Shown in pieces: positions 34,744 through 43,041 of a DNA stretch of 64,000 nucleotides. Origin of the DNA: Hymenobacter convexus (GTDB taxonomy: Bacteria; Bacteroidota; Bacteroidia; Cytophagales; Hymenobacteraceae). The stretch is taken from positions 620,001-684,000 of the forward strand of contig NZ_JAUQON010000002.1 in assembly GCF_030580955.1 (NCBI RefSeq), given 5' to 3'. The notes beneath the pieces are model-generated. The model ran no database searches and was not told where the DNA came from. It saw nothing but the letters and a program-made list of their open reading frames with translations. Within the stretch, counting starts at the first letter, position 1; the number at the start of each line of letters is the position of its first letter. Position numbers and translations under genes: made by a program.

Positions 34744-34778
34744 AACGGGCTCCAACGCATTACGCGTTGGAGCCCGTT
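34744..34778 (+). terminator. Hairpin after the TPM gene, probable terminator
   Basis: Perfect 15-bp stem (34744-34758 with 34764-34778) and 5-nt loop, 30 bp after the stop. The expected T-run is missing (GTTGTGCTT), so termination efficiency is uncertain. Confidence 0.6.
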
Positions 34779-34876
34779 GTGCTTCCGGCCCTGGCCGGAG
34801 GCGCAGAAATCGGCCCTGGGCTTGGTTTAAAACGCTCTATCTTTCGCCCTCACTTCACAGCTAACCCAACAAGCCA

Positions 34877-35245
34877 ATGCTGCAAGGACTGCGCACCGTG
34901 GTGTATCCGGTGGGAGATTTGGCCAAGGCCACGGCCTGGTACCGCACCGCCCTGGAACAGGCGCCCTACTTCGAAGAGCCGTTTTATGTCGGTTTCAACG
35001 TGGGCGGCTACGAGCTGGGCCTGATACCGCAAAACACCGCCGCCGGGCAGGCCGGCCCCACGGCCTACTGGGGCGTGCCCGATGCCGCCGCGGCCTACGC
35101 CCGCCTGCTGGAGCTGGGCGCGCATCCCAGCGAAGCCGTGCAGGACGTGGGTGGCGGCATCCTGCTCGGAGCCGTGCTCGACCCGTTTGGCAACCTGCTC
35201 GGCGTTATTCAAAACCCGCATTTTGCCCTGCCCGCTTACGCTTAA
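34877..35245 (+). CDS. VOC family protein (glyoxalase/bleomycin-resistance fold)
   Basis: 122 aa, one full vicinal-oxygen-chelate unit of two beta-alpha-beta-beta-beta modules: RTVVYPVGDLAKATAWYRTA, YVGFNVGGYELGLIPQ, then AYARLLELGAHPSEAVQDVG and LDPFGNLLGVIQNP. The late Gly/Asp-Pro-Phe-Gly-Asn turn is typical. Metal ligands cannot be assigned confidently, so the reaction (dioxygenase, lyase or drug binding) is open. Single gene. Confidence 0.87.
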   Translation: MLQGLRTVVYPVGDLAKATAWYRTALEQAPYFEEPFYVGFNVGGYELGLIPQNTAAGQAGPTAYWGVPDAAAAYARLLELGAHPSEAVQDVGGGILLGAVLDPFGNLLGVIQNPHFALPAYA

Positions 35246-35267
35246 AGGGAGTAAAGAAGGTAAGAAA

Positions 35268-35372
35268 CTGTCATGTCGAGCGCAGCCGAGACATCTCGCG
35301 TGCCGAAATAATCAAAATCGACCGACGATTTAATTTGCTATTGCACGCGAGATGTCTCGGCAAGCTTGACAG
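35268..35372. repeat. REPIN-like inverted repeat (TCGAGC class)
   Basis: Arms 35268-35303 and 35343-35372 pair imperfectly; core TCATGTCGAGCGCAGCCGAG against CTCGGCAAGCTTGACA. Shares the ACATCTCGCGTG inner arm with the copy at 47764. The right arm lacks several bases, so this copy seems degenerate. Confidence 0.8.
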
Positions 35373-35407
35373 GACGGCCTGAATAATTTCCTCAATCCAC
35401 TGATACG

Positions 35408-35962
35408 ATGATTCCTAGTGTTTCCGTCCCGTCGGCCGTGCCTGTCCTCGAAACCAGCCGCCTGCGCCTGCGCGGCTTCCGCGCCGATGACTTCGACGCT
35501 TGGTTTGCCATGAGCCGCAGCATCGACTACCACCGCTACTTCACCCCCGAGCCTATGCCCGCCGAGGAGGTGTGGAAATTGCTGTTGCGCAGCGCCGGCC
35601 ACTGGGCCGTGATGGGCTACGGCTTCTGGGCCGTGGAGGAAAAGGCCAGCGGCCGCTTCGTGGGGGGCATCGGCTTTCTCAACCTGAAGCGCGACATCGA
35701 CCCGCCGCTGGGCGAAGCGCCCGAAATGGGCTGGGTGCTCGACCCCGCCATCCACGGCCAGGGCTACGCCAGCGAGGGGGTGGCGGCGGCCCTGGAATGG
35801 GCCGCCAGCTACTTCGGGCCGGAGCGCATGGTCTGCATCATCCACCCCGACAACGTGCCTTCGCTACGCGTGGCGGCCAGGTTCGGCTTTCACGAATACG
35901 CCCGCGCTACCTACCACGGCGCGCCCATTGTGCTGCTGGAGCGGCCCGCTCAGCCGGCCTGA
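35408..35962 (+). CDS. GNAT family N-acetyltransferase (RimJ/RimL-like)
   Basis: 184 aa. Classic RimJ/RimL start (LETSRLRLRGFRADDFDAWF), then WAVEEKASGRFVGGIGFLNL, PEMGWVLDPAIHGQGYASEG with the acetyl-CoA loop HGQGYA, and IIHPDNVPSLRVAARFGFHE. It probably acetylates a protein N-terminus or small amine. Its last 13 bp overlap, tail to tail, the end of the convergent HXXEE gene. Confidence 0.9.
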   Translation: MIPSVSVPSAVPVLETSRLRLRGFRADDFDAWFAMSRSIDYHRYFTPEPMPAEEVWKLLLRSAGHWAVMGYGFWAVEEKASGRFVGGIGFLNLKRDIDPPLGEAPEMGWVLDPAIHGQGYASEGVAAALEWAASYFGPERMVCIIHPDNVPSLRVAARFGFHEYARATYHGAPIVLLERPAQPA

Positions 35963-36624
35963 GCCTGCGCCCGGCGGTGGGCCCGCAATAGCCGCACAAT
36001 GGCGTAGATGCCCGGCAGCATGGGCAGCGCCGCCGTCCACATGCCGGCAAAATAGTAGTGCCCGGTGGTGCCGACATAGTAGTTGGGCATGTTGGCCACG
36101 AAGCGTCCGTTGCTCACCACCGCCGAAATCGCGCGGGCCAGCCCGGGCTGAATGGCCGGGCGCAGGGCCGGAAAAATGAAGTGCGTGAACTCGGCCACGC
36201 CCGGCCCGATGAAAATAAACCAAGCCATAAATCCGGCCAACGGCACGCGGTAGTACAGCCCCAGCGCCGTGAGGGTGTAGAGGATAGGACCAAAAAAGGC
36301 GAACACCAGCAGGAAGCCCCGCTCCGTCCAGCTGATGTCGAACAGCCGGCTCATGGCCGGCCCGAAGCCGGTGAGGTATTCCTCCACCATATGCACTTCC
36401 AGGGCCGCCACCGTGAGCAGAAACAGCGGCAGGATGAGGGCCGGGTCGGTGGGCCGGGCCAGGTTGGTGCGGCGCCACAGCAGCAGCGCCACCGTGCCCG
36501 AGCCGCCCACAATGAGCACCGGCGGCAGGCCAATGTTGCGGTAGCCGGCCACCATGGCCACCACCAGAAAAACCAGCGCCCCGCCAAAGCTGAGGCGTTG
36601 GGTGAGTTTGCTTGGAACTGTCAT
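35950..36624 (-). CDS. HXXEE domain membrane protein
   Basis: 224 aa from the ATG at 36622-36624; the longer frame would run through the operator. About six hydrophobic segments. The family-defining HXXEE motif is seen as LEVHMVEEYLTGFG near residue 82, with further conserved EFTHFIFP and GHYYFAGMWTAALPM. Acidic and His residues in the membrane suggest metal binding, but the function is unknown. It follows the TetR gene on the same strand and has its own copy of the presumed TetR operator just upstream of its start. Confidence 0.85.
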   Translation of the reverse strand: MTVPSKLTQRLSFGGALVFLVVAMVAGYRNIGLPPVLIVGGSGTVALLLWRRTNLARPTDPALILPLFLLTVAALEVHMVEEYLTGFGPAMSRLFDISWTERGFLLVFAFFGPILYTLTALGLYYRVPLAGFMAWFIFIGPGVAEFTHFIFPALRPAIQPGLARAISAVVSNGRFVANMPNYYVGTTGHYYFAGMWTAALPMLPGIYAIVRLLRAHRRAQAQAG

Positions 36625-36641
36625 AAAGGGAAAATTTAAAC

Positions 36642-36655
36642 TAACCAGTTGGTTA
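36642..36655. promoter_or_regulatory. TetR operator upstream of the HXXEE gene
   Basis: TAACCAGTTGGTTA is an inverted repeat of 6-bp arms (TAACCA/TGGTTA) around GT, centred 24 bp before the HXXEE start. The same 14-mer occurs upstream of the TetR gene at 37279. Confidence 0.75.
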
Positions 36656-36674
36656 ATGAGTGGATAAAAAAAAC

Positions 36675-37274
36675 TCACAGCTGCTCCAGCAGCAGCTGCG
36701 TGATGTGGGCCGCACGCTCGCCCAGAAAGCGGCGGTACTGCGCCTCGCTCTGGTGCAGGAGGCGGCTGAGCAGGGGCTGGGCCAGCACGGGGTACACGCA
36801 CAGGGCCACCATGTTGGCAAAAAAATGCTCGGCCGCGTGGGGCGCCTGATACCGCGCATTAGCGGCGGCCAACTGCTGCCGAAAGGCGTCCAGATTAACC
36901 AGGCGGCTGTCGCCGAACTGCTTGCTGAGGCGCTCGGGGTGCTGTTGCAGCTCGTGCACGATGAAGGCGGCGAGGCCCGGCGTTTCGGCCAGCGCCGTGG
37001 TGGTGTAGGCCACGTACTGCTCAATCTTGGCCGGAAGCGCGGCCTCGCCGTTGAGCACCTGCCCGATACCGCCCAGAAACTGCCCCAGCGCCTGCTGAAA
37101 CACGGTATCGAACAGCTGCTCCTTGCTCTTGAAGTAGTAGTGCAGCATGGCCTTGTTGATGCCGGCCAGGTCGGCAATTTCCTGCATACGGGCCCCACTA
37201 AGGCCTTTTTGGTAGAAGACCGTGCCGGCTACCGCCAGGATTCGGTCGCGGGTAGAAGCGTCCAGGGATTTCAT
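36675..37274 (-). CDS. TetR/AcrR family repressor
   Basis: 199 aa. The N-terminal DNA-binding domain is clear: TRDRILAVAGTVFYQKGLSG, ARMQEIADLAGINKAMLHYY, FKSKEQLFDTVF. The rest is a helical ligand-binding domain with no recognisable effector motif. The gene has an inverted repeat 3 bp upstream of its start (37278-37293) and another between it and the downstream HXXEE gene, so it probably represses itself and that gene. Confidence 0.92.
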   Translation of the reverse strand: MKSLDASTRDRILAVAGTVFYQKGLSGARMQEIADLAGINKAMLHYYFKSKEQLFDTVFQQALGQFLGGIGQVLNGEAALPAKIEQYVAYTTTALAETPGLAAFIVHELQQHPERLSKQFGDSRLVNLDAFRQQLAAANARYQAPHAAEHFFANMVALCVYPVLAQPLLSRLLHQSEAQYRRFLGERAAHITQLLLEQL

Positions 37275-37277
37275 AAA

Positions 37278-37293
37278 TTAACCAGTTGGTTAA
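37278..37293. promoter_or_regulatory. TetR operator at its own start
   Basis: TTAACCAGTTGGTTAA has 7-bp arms around GT and lies immediately upstream of the TetR ATG, the expected place for autoregulation. Confidence 0.78.
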
Positions 37294-37328
37294 CTCAAAG
37301 GTAGTAGCTAAAGCGGCAGAAAACCAGA

Positions 37329-37420
37329 ACGTCATGCTGAGCGCAGCCGAAGCATCTCTACAGCGCATGTAAATAAATGCTACTGCGGTAGAGATGCTTC
37401 GGCTGCGCTCAGCATGACGT
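37329..37420. repeat. REPIN-like inverted repeat, 33-bp perfect arms
   Basis: Arms 37329-37361 and 37388-37420 are exact reverse complements with a 26-bp centre. Main-class core TCATGCTGAGCGCAGCCGAA. It separates the TetR gene from the divergent creatininase gene. Confidence 0.9.
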
Positions 37421-37460
37421 GCCTGTTTGAGTAACACTAACGCTCTGCACCAACCGGCAA

Positions 37461-37468
37461 TACCTTTG
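37461..37468 (+). promoter_or_regulatory. -7 promoter element (TACCTTTG) for the creatininase gene
   Basis: Exact TAnnTTTG match 28 bp before the ATG at 37497; -33 not clear. Confidence 0.45.
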
Positions 37469-37496
37469 CCCCGCTTCACCATTTCCCCTTTCCGCC

Positions 37497-38261
37497 ATGC
37501 CCCGCCCCTACATCCTCGCCGAAACCACCTGGAAAACCGTGCAGGAAAACGCCTATCAGGTCGTCGTGCTGCCCTGGGGCGCCACCGAGGCGCACAACTA
37601 CCACCTGCCCTACGCCACCGACAACATTCAGTCGGACTACGTGGCGGCCGAAGCGGCGCGCAAAGCCTGGGAGCAGGGCGCCAAGGTGGTGGTGCTGCCC
37701 TGCATCCCGTTCGGCGTCAACACCGGTCAGCTCGACATTACCCTCGACATCAACATGAGCCCCAGCACCCAGCTGGCCCTGCTGCGCGACGTGGTGCAGG
37801 TGCTGGCCCGCCAGGGCATTCCCAAGTTCGTCATCCTGAACGGCCACGGCGGCAACGACTTCCGCCAGATTCTGCGCGAGCTGCAGGCCGAATTCCCCAC
37901 AGTGTTCCTGAGCACGCTCAACTGGTTTAAAGCGGCCGACCGCAACCAGTATTTCAGTGCCCCCGGCGACCACGCCGACGAGCTGGAAACCAGTGCCATG
38001 TTGCACATTGTGCCCGCGCTGGTGAGCCCGCTCAGCGAAGCCGGCGACGGCGCCGCCAGGCAGTTCCGCATCGCCGCCCTGCGCCAGGGCTGGGCCTGGG
38101 CCCAACGCGAGTGGAGCAAGGTATCGGCCGATACCGGCGTGGGCAACCCCGCCGCTGCCACGGCCGAAAAAGGCGCTGCCTTCCTGGAAGCCTGCACCAC
38201 CAACATCGGCCAATTCCTGGTCGAGCTGGCCGCCGCCGACCCGCAGGATTTGTACGAATAA
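37497..38261 (+). CDS. Creatininase family amidohydrolase
   Basis: 254 aa. Metal-binding blocks of the family are present: VVLPWGATEAHNYHLPYATD with Glu and His ligands, the strand VVVLPCIPFGVNTGQ, FVILNGHGGND, and GDHADELETSAML (usually HAGELETS). The enzymes hydrolyse cyclic amides such as creatinine, or act on formamidopyrimidines in flavin/deazaflavin pathways. No creatine-pathway genes are near, so the substrate is unknown. Cytoplasmic. Confidence 0.9.
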   Translation: MPRPYILAETTWKTVQENAYQVVVLPWGATEAHNYHLPYATDNIQSDYVAAEAARKAWEQGAKVVVLPCIPFGVNTGQLDITLDINMSPSTQLALLRDVVQVLARQGIPKFVILNGHGGNDFRQILRELQAEFPTVFLSTLNWFKAADRNQYFSAPGDHADELETSAMLHIVPALVSPLSEAGDGAARQFRIAALRQGWAWAQREWSKVSADTGVGNPAAATAEKGAAFLEACTTNIGQFLVELAAADPQDLYE

Positions 38262-38268
38262 GATTTTA

Positions 38269-38352
38269 GTTGGCAGTTGTTCGTTGTCAGTTGTCAGGCC
38301 CTGGCAACGGCTGCTTAAACTAACAATTGACAACAAGCAACTTACAACTGAA
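38269..38352. repeat. TTGTCAGTTGTCAG-type element before the HAD gene
   Basis: Left part repeats GTTGT/GTCAG words (38270-38297), right part repeats their complements (ACAATTGACAACAAG, 38322-38336, and ACAACTG). The imperfect inverted repeat ends 3 bp before the HAD start codon. A related element lies before pheA at 61539. Confidence 0.65.
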
Positions 38353-38354
38353 AC

Positions 38355-38999
38355 ATGCCCTCCCAATTCGATAGTGTGATTTTTGACCTCGACGGCACCC
38401 TCTGGGATGCTTCTGCGGCCATTACCAAAGCCTTCCAGGCTGCTAAAAGCAGCGTCGATTACATCGAGAATGACGTGACCCTGGCCCAGGTACAGGCCGT
38501 GACGGGCCAGCCCTACACCGTGGTGTACGAGCGGCTTTTCCCGAAGATGCCGGCCGATAAGCTCGACGAGTACCGCGCCCTCTGCGCCCGGCACGAGCTG
38601 AGCGCGGCCGAGGAGCACGGCGGCGCGCCCTACCCCGGCCTGGAGGATGCCCTCAGCTACCTGCGCGGCCAGGGCTACCGGCTGTTCATCGTCAGCAACT
38701 GCCAGCTGGGCTACGTGGAGGCCTTCTTCAAGCACAGCGGACTGGGCCATTTCTTCGAGGGCCACCAGTGCTTCGGCACCAAGTTGCTGCCGAAGGCCGA
38801 CAACATCCGCGAAATAGTGGCCCAATACGGCCTGCAGGCGCCCGTGTACGTGGGCGATACGCCCGGCGACCTGGCGGCCAGCCAGGGCGCGGGCGTGCCG
38901 TTCATCTTCGCCACCTACGGCTTCGGGACGCTGACGGAAGCCGAAGCACCGGTGCGCATCGACCAGCCCACCGATTTGGCGCGTGTGCTTCGAAAATAG
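38355..38999 (+). CDS. HAD family hydrolase
   Basis: 214 aa. The four HAD motifs are present: I VIFDLDGTLWD with nucleophile Asp near residue 10, II LFIVSNCQLG, III the Lys in LLPKADNIRE, and IV VYVGDTPGDLAASQGAG. The cap domain is inserted after motif I (C1 type), as in phosphoglycolate phosphatase-like enzymes. It probably removes phosphate from a small metabolite. Single gene. Confidence 0.92.
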   Translation: MPSQFDSVIFDLDGTLWDASAAITKAFQAAKSSVDYIENDVTLAQVQAVTGQPYTVVYERLFPKMPADKLDEYRALCARHELSAAEEHGGAPYPGLEDALSYLRGQGYRLFIVSNCQLGYVEAFFKHSGLGHFFEGHQCFGTKLLPKADNIREIVAQYGLQAPVYVGDTPGDLAASQGAGVPFIFATYGFGTLTEAEAPVRIDQPTDLARVLRK

Positions 39000-39056
39000 G
39001 CGCTGCGTGCTGGCGGGATTTGGTGGGCCGTGTAGCAAATGCTTAGTTTTGGAGGA

Positions 39057-39452
39057 ATGAAATTCCCGGTCTTTCCCCGCATCACCGTTCATCCCGCCAT
39101 CTGCAACGGGCAGCCCACCGTGCGCGGCCTGCGCTTCCCTGTGTGGCAGGTGCTGGATTGGTTGGCCGCGGGCACCACCGAAGCCGAAATTCTGACGCAA
39201 CACCCCGAACTGGAGCCGGAAGATTTGCGGGCCTGCCTGGCCTTTGCCGCTGAGCGCCTCAAGCCCCTCGAACGCGCCTCGTATAGCCCTGAGGATGAAA
39301 GCTCCGAGGAGTGGATACTGAACCGGCAAAGTCAGTGGCTGGCCGAGCAGGAGTTCCTGAAGCAGCTATGGGAGCGCAGCCCTGTGCCGGCCAACACCGG
39401 TACCGCCCCGCGCCAGCCGGGCCAGCCAAAGCCCGCGGCGCCCAAAAAATGA
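39057..39452 (+). CDS. DUF433 protein without an adjacent toxin, extended C-terminus
   Basis: 131 aa from ATG 39057 preceded by GGAGGA; the in-frame ATG at 39039 is an alternative. FPRITVHPAICNGQPTVRGL, RFPVWQVLDWLAAGTTEAEI and HPELEPEDLRACLAFAAERL are clear DUF433 and about as close to the 18652 antitoxin as DUF433 members usually are. Unlike that gene there is no DUF5615 toxin next to it, and about 55 extra residues follow, rich in Glu then Pro (PANTGTAPRQPGQPKPAAPK). It may be an orphan antitoxin or a regulator. Confidence 0.82.
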   Translation: MKFPVFPRITVHPAICNGQPTVRGLRFPVWQVLDWLAAGTTEAEILTQHPELEPEDLRACLAFAAERLKPLERASYSPEDESSEEWILNRQSQWLAEQEFLKQLWERSPVPANTGTAPRQPGQPKPAAPKK

Positions 39453-39478
39453 GTCGTCAGGAAGCTGGAATAGATGCG

Positions 39479-39486
39479 TAGATTTG
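39479..39486 (+). promoter_or_regulatory. -7 promoter element (TAGATTTG)
   Basis: TAnnTTTG match 22 bp before the ATG at 39509; no -33 seen. Confidence 0.4.
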
Positions 39487-39508
39487 GGCACCGAGCCGTC
39501 TGCCCTTG

Positions 39509-39958
39509 ATGGACGCCGGAATGCTTTCTGCCATGTACCAGGAACTCGCTTCCACCGCTTTTCTGCAGGTCGTTTACCGGCCCGACTCGTGCCTGCTCAT
39601 TGGCCGCTGGCTCTGCTCCATCACCGACGAGCAGCTGTGCGAGGGCTACGAAACCATGCGCCTCGCCGCTCAGGAGCACGACTGCCGCCACTGGCTGATG
39701 GACGCCCGTCGCCGCACCGACCGCAGCCGCAACGGCCCCGAATGGGTGATAACCAGCTTTCTGCCCCGGGTGCAGAAGGAAATGGGCGGCAAACTCTACG
39801 TGGCTTTCTTGGTGTTGCCCAATCACTTGGCTGAACTCGACGAAGACCCCAGCGTGCCCAAAAAAGCCCATGGCGCCTCGGCGCCTTTCCAATACGCCCG
39901 CTTCATCGATGAAGGCGCCGCCAACGCCTGGCTCGACCAGAAGCGGCGCGGGAAGTAG
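39509..39958 (+). CDS. Hypothetical protein, distant relative of the 31582 and 48868 products
   Basis: 149 aa from ATG 39509; ATGs at 39524 and 39533 are alternatives. The order of elements matches the other two paralogues: HDCRHWLMDARRRTDRSRNG, then a FLPRVQKEMGGKLYVAFLV strand region, and a final FIDEGAANAWLDQK like the TFDTEAQATAWLAQ ending. Residue identity is low, so the relation is structural inference. Soluble; function unknown. Confidence 0.72.
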   Translation: MDAGMLSAMYQELASTAFLQVVYRPDSCLLIGRWLCSITDEQLCEGYETMRLAAQEHDCRHWLMDARRRTDRSRNGPEWVITSFLPRVQKEMGGKLYVAFLVLPNHLAELDEDPSVPKKAHGASAPFQYARFIDEGAANAWLDQKRRGK

Positions 39959-40000
39959 GCGGGGTGGTTGCTTTGCGGGAGCAGGCCATAAACATAAAAA

Positions 40001-40107
40001 AGAACGGTCATGCTGAGCGCAGCCGAAGCGTCTCTACCGCTTCAGCGCAGCCAATTGAATTACCGCTGCGGTAGAGATGCTTCGGCGGCGCTCAGCATGA
40101 CCGTTCT
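40001..40107. repeat. REPIN-like inverted repeat, 40-bp arms
   Basis: Arms 40001-40040 and 40068-40107 pair with three mismatches, including GAAGCG against GATGCTTC and AGCCGAA against TTCGGCG. Main class with TACCGC/GCGGTA inner extension. It lies between convergent genes. Confidence 0.88.
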
Positions 40108-40125
40108 ATAGATTTCGAACCGCCC

Positions 40126-41775
40126 TCACCGCTGGCTTTCCTGCGTTTGCATGGGCGTGGCCATTTCCACGTTCGAGGCATTGGGGAAAGCCAGGAAATG
40201 CGACACGCGCGGCACCTCCGGCCCGCTGTGGAAACTGAGCACCTGAGCCTCCACCACCTGGTCTTCTTTGGTGAAGCGGTGGTGCTGGCGCTGGTGCTCG
40301 CCCCAGGTGGCTACGTAGTAGAACTCGGTGAGGCGGGTGGGGTGCGCCACGTCGGCAAACATGCCGGCGCGCAGAGCGCCGTCGCGCAGGCGCAAGCGCT
40401 TGAGCTGCTCGGCCGCCGCGCGGAAGGCGGGCCAGTCGGCCGGCTCCACATGGTACTCAATCATGACCACGACGGGGCCGTCGTCAGGGTCGATTTCGCC
40501 TTCGGTTTCGGGGTCGGGCCAGTGCTCGGCGGGGGCCAGGTCCAGCCCTTCGGCCGGACGCATGGGGAAGGGCAAGGCCAGCAGCGTGCTCACCAGCATC
40601 CAGCCGGCGGCAATCAGCAGCGAGGTTTCGAGGCTGAGGTGGTCGGCCAGCTCGCCCCAGGCTAGGCTGCCCAGCGACATCCCCGCCTGAAACACCAGCA
40701 TGTACACGCTGATGACGCGCGCCTGCACCCACTTGGGCACGTTTAGCTGCACGGTGGTGCTGAAGCTGGTCATCACCATCAGCCAGGCAATGCCCGAGAA
40801 GAACATCACGGCGTAGAGCAGGTAAATCTGCGAGACGAGGGCCAGCGCCACGTTGGTGCCCGCAAACATGAGCACGCCCAGCAGCACGCGCTGGTTGAAG
40901 CTCAGCCGCGATCCCGCCCGGCCCATCAGGAACGCGCCCGTGACGGCGCCCGCGCCCAGCCACGAGAGCATTACGCCGTAGTGCCCCGAGCTCAGGTGCA
41001 GCCGCCGGGCAATGACCACCGACACCAGCGCCCACATGGCCGTGGCGCCAAACGAAAACGCGAACGTGCGCACCAGCACCCCGTAAATGGCCGGCGAATA
41101 CTGCACGTAGCGCAGCCCGGCCCGCAGCGCGCCGGTGAAGTTTTCGGCCGGCCCGCTGCTCACTTCCTGCTCACGCTTCCAGAAATACACCACCGCCCAG
41201 GTGCCCAGAAACGACACCCCGTTGAGCACAAACACCCAGCCAGCCGAGTAATAGGCAATGATGACGCCGCCAATGGCCGGCCCGATGGCCCGGGCAATGT
41301 TGTTGCTCACGCCGTTGAGGGTGATGGCGAACGGCAGCACCGGCCGCGGCACCAGCTCCGTGGTCACGGCCTGCCAGATGGGCGAGTTCAGGGCCGCGCC
41401 CATGCCCAATAAGAAGGTGAACCCCAGCACGCCCAGCGCCGACACGTTGTCCATCAGCGTGAGCACGCCCAGCACCGTGGCCACCACCGCCATGAACCCC
41501 TGCGTGAACAGCAGCAGCCGGCGCCGGTCCACGAGGTCGGCCATGGCGCCGGCGGGCATGCTGAGCAGGAACGCCGGTAAGCTGGTGGCGGCCTGCATCA
41601 TAGCCACTAGCAGGGCCGAGGTAGTGAGGGTGGTGACGAGCCACACGCCGGCCACGTTCTGCATCCAAGTGCCCACGTTGCTCACCAGGCCCGCAATCCA
41701 GATGGCCCGGAAAATGGCGATGGTAAACGGCGTGAGCATGGTGGCCCTGGGGGCCGGGGCGGTGGTAGGCGTCAT
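40126..41775 (-). CDS. MFS transporter with C-terminal dimeric barrel domain
   Basis: 549 aa from the ATG at 41773-41775. Residues about 15-415 hold 12 hydrophobic segments of a major facilitator (MFS_3/EntS-like: FRAIWIAGLVSNVGTWMQNV, SMPAGAMADLVDRRRLLLFT as motif A region, NGVSNNIARAIGPAIGGVII). After a charged linker (EGEIDPDDGP), residues about 445-545 resemble an antibiotic-biosynthesis-monooxygenase-like ferredoxin fold (VVVMIEYHVEPADWPAFRAA, TEFYYVATWGEHQRQHHRFT). This fusion is known for the family. Export of a siderophore or drug is likely; the substrate is not defined. Confidence 0.9.
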   Translation of the reverse strand: MTPTTAPAPRATMLTPFTIAIFRAIWIAGLVSNVGTWMQNVAGVWLVTTLTTSALLVAMMQAATSLPAFLLSMPAGAMADLVDRRRLLLFTQGFMAVVATVLGVLTLMDNVSALGVLGFTFLLGMGAALNSPIWQAVTTELVPRPVLPFAITLNGVSNNIARAIGPAIGGVIIAYYSAGWVFVLNGVSFLGTWAVVYFWKREQEVSSGPAENFTGALRAGLRYVQYSPAIYGVLVRTFAFSFGATAMWALVSVVIARRLHLSSGHYGVMLSWLGAGAVTGAFLMGRAGSRLSFNQRVLLGVLMFAGTNVALALVSQIYLLYAVMFFSGIAWLMVMTSFSTTVQLNVPKWVQARVISVYMLVFQAGMSLGSLAWGELADHLSLETSLLIAAGWMLVSTLLALPFPMRPAEGLDLAPAEHWPDPETEGEIDPDDGPVVVMIEYHVEPADWPAFRAAAEQLKRLRLRDGALRAGMFADVAHPTRLTEFYYVATWGEHQRQHHRFTKEDQVVEAQVLSFHSGPEVPRVSHFLAFPNASNVEMATPMQTQESQR

Positions 41776-41885
41776 CGAAAAGCAGTAGGAGTCCGCTGGG
41801 TATAACAAGCCAGCGGGCGGAATGGCTTGGCTTCCTACGGTTTTCGGGGATGGGCTGTTAAAAGGACGAAAGAAATAGAATAAAA

Positions 41886-41988
41886 AAAGCCCGTCATGCT
41901 GAGCGCAGCCGAAGCATCTCTACCGCAGCAGTAAATTGATTACTTGTACGGTAGAGATGCTTCGGCTGCGCTCAGCATGACGGGCTTT
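41886..41988. repeat. REPIN-like inverted repeat, 40-bp perfect arms
   Basis: Arms 41886-41925 and 41949-41988 are exact reverse complements with a 23-bp centre. Main class. It separates the LacI and MFS genes, which are on the same strand, and may terminate the LacI transcript. Confidence 0.9.
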
Positions 41989-42006
41989 ATCTGTCCGCTG
42001 GATTAT

Positions 42007-43041
42007 TTACCGCTTCTGCGACGACTCGCGCACCAGCAGCTTGGGCTTGAGCACGATGGGCTTGGGCGGCGCCTGGCGGTTGGGGCCGCCTTTGAGCATC
42101 TTTTGCAGCAGCTGCACCGCTGTTTTGCCCATTTGCTCGCAGCGCTGGTCCACGCTGCTGAGCATGGGCTCGGTGAGCAGCGTGAACATCTCATTGCTGA
42201 AACCCACCACGGCCACGTCTTTGGGCACACGCAGGCGCGCGCTCTTCACCGCCTGAATGGCGCCGATAGCGGCCAGGTCGTTGCTCGAAAACACGCCGTC
42301 CGGGCGCTGGGGCAGCTTCAGGAGCTGGCGCATGGCCTGGGTGCCGCCCTTCTGGTTCATCTCGCAGAACACAATCAACTCTTCGTCCACAGGCAGGCCG
42401 TGGGCCGTGAGGGCATCGCGGTAGCCCTGGTGGCGGTTTTTGTGAATGCTCAGGTGCAGCGGGCCGCTGAAGTGGGCAATGCGGGTGCAGCCCTGCTCGA
42501 TGAGGTGGGTCACCACCTGGTAGGCGCCCTGGTAGTCGTCAATGACCACGGCGCTCACGTTGCTGCCGCTGAAATCTTCCACGGCGCGGTCGAAAAATAC
42601 CAGCGGAATATTCTGCTGGCGCACCGCCTCGAAGTGGCCGAAGCTCTGCGTGGTGTTGGCCAACGACACGAGGATGCCTTCGACCTGCGAGTTCATCAGC
42701 AGGTCGATGTTTTTCTGTTCCTGGCGGGCGTCTTCGTTCGACTGGCAAATCATCACGTTGTAGCCCAGCTTGGCCGCTTCGGTGGCAATGCCGTGGACGA
42801 CCTGCGGGAAAAAGTGGCCCGTGATGTGCGGCACCAGCACCCCCAGCGTGTTGCTACGGCCGCGGCGCAGGGCGGCGGCCAGTTGGTTGGGCTGGTAGTG
42901 CAGCTCTTCGGCCAGCTGGCGCACGCGGGCCTTGGTGGCTTCGCTCACGTCGTCGTGGTCGCTCAGCGCCCGCGAAATGGTGGAGGGGGAAAGTCCCAGC
43001 GTCTTGGCCAGGTCAGTGATAGAGGCGCGCCGATTGGCCAT
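42007..43041 (-). CDS. LacI family transcriptional regulator
   Basis: 344 aa from the ATG at 43039-43041 (MANRRASITDLAKTLGLSPS). The N-terminal HTH is complete (TISRALSDHDDVSEATKARV) with hinge helix NQLAAALRRGRSNTLGVLVP. The periplasmic-binding-protein-like sugar domain follows (HFFPQVVHGIATEAAKLGYN, LVFFDRAVEDFSG, DGVFSSNDLAAIGAIQAVKS, VVGFSNEMFTLLTEPMLSSV). It probably senses a sugar. No sugar operon is adjacent, so the target is unknown. About 260 bp upstream hold no gene. Confidence 0.94.
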   Translation of the reverse strand: MANRRASITDLAKTLGLSPSTISRALSDHDDVSEATKARVRQLAEELHYQPNQLAAALRRGRSNTLGVLVPHITGHFFPQVVHGIATEAAKLGYNVMICQSNEDARQEQKNIDLLMNSQVEGILVSLANTTQSFGHFEAVRQQNIPLVFFDRAVEDFSGSNVSAVVIDDYQGAYQVVTHLIEQGCTRIAHFSGPLHLSIHKNRHQGYRDALTAHGLPVDEELIVFCEMNQKGGTQAMRQLLKLPQRPDGVFSSNDLAAIGAIQAVKSARLRVPKDVAVVGFSNEMFTLLTEPMLSSVDQRCEQMGKTAVQLLQKMLKGGPNRQAPPKPIVLKPKLLVRESSQKR

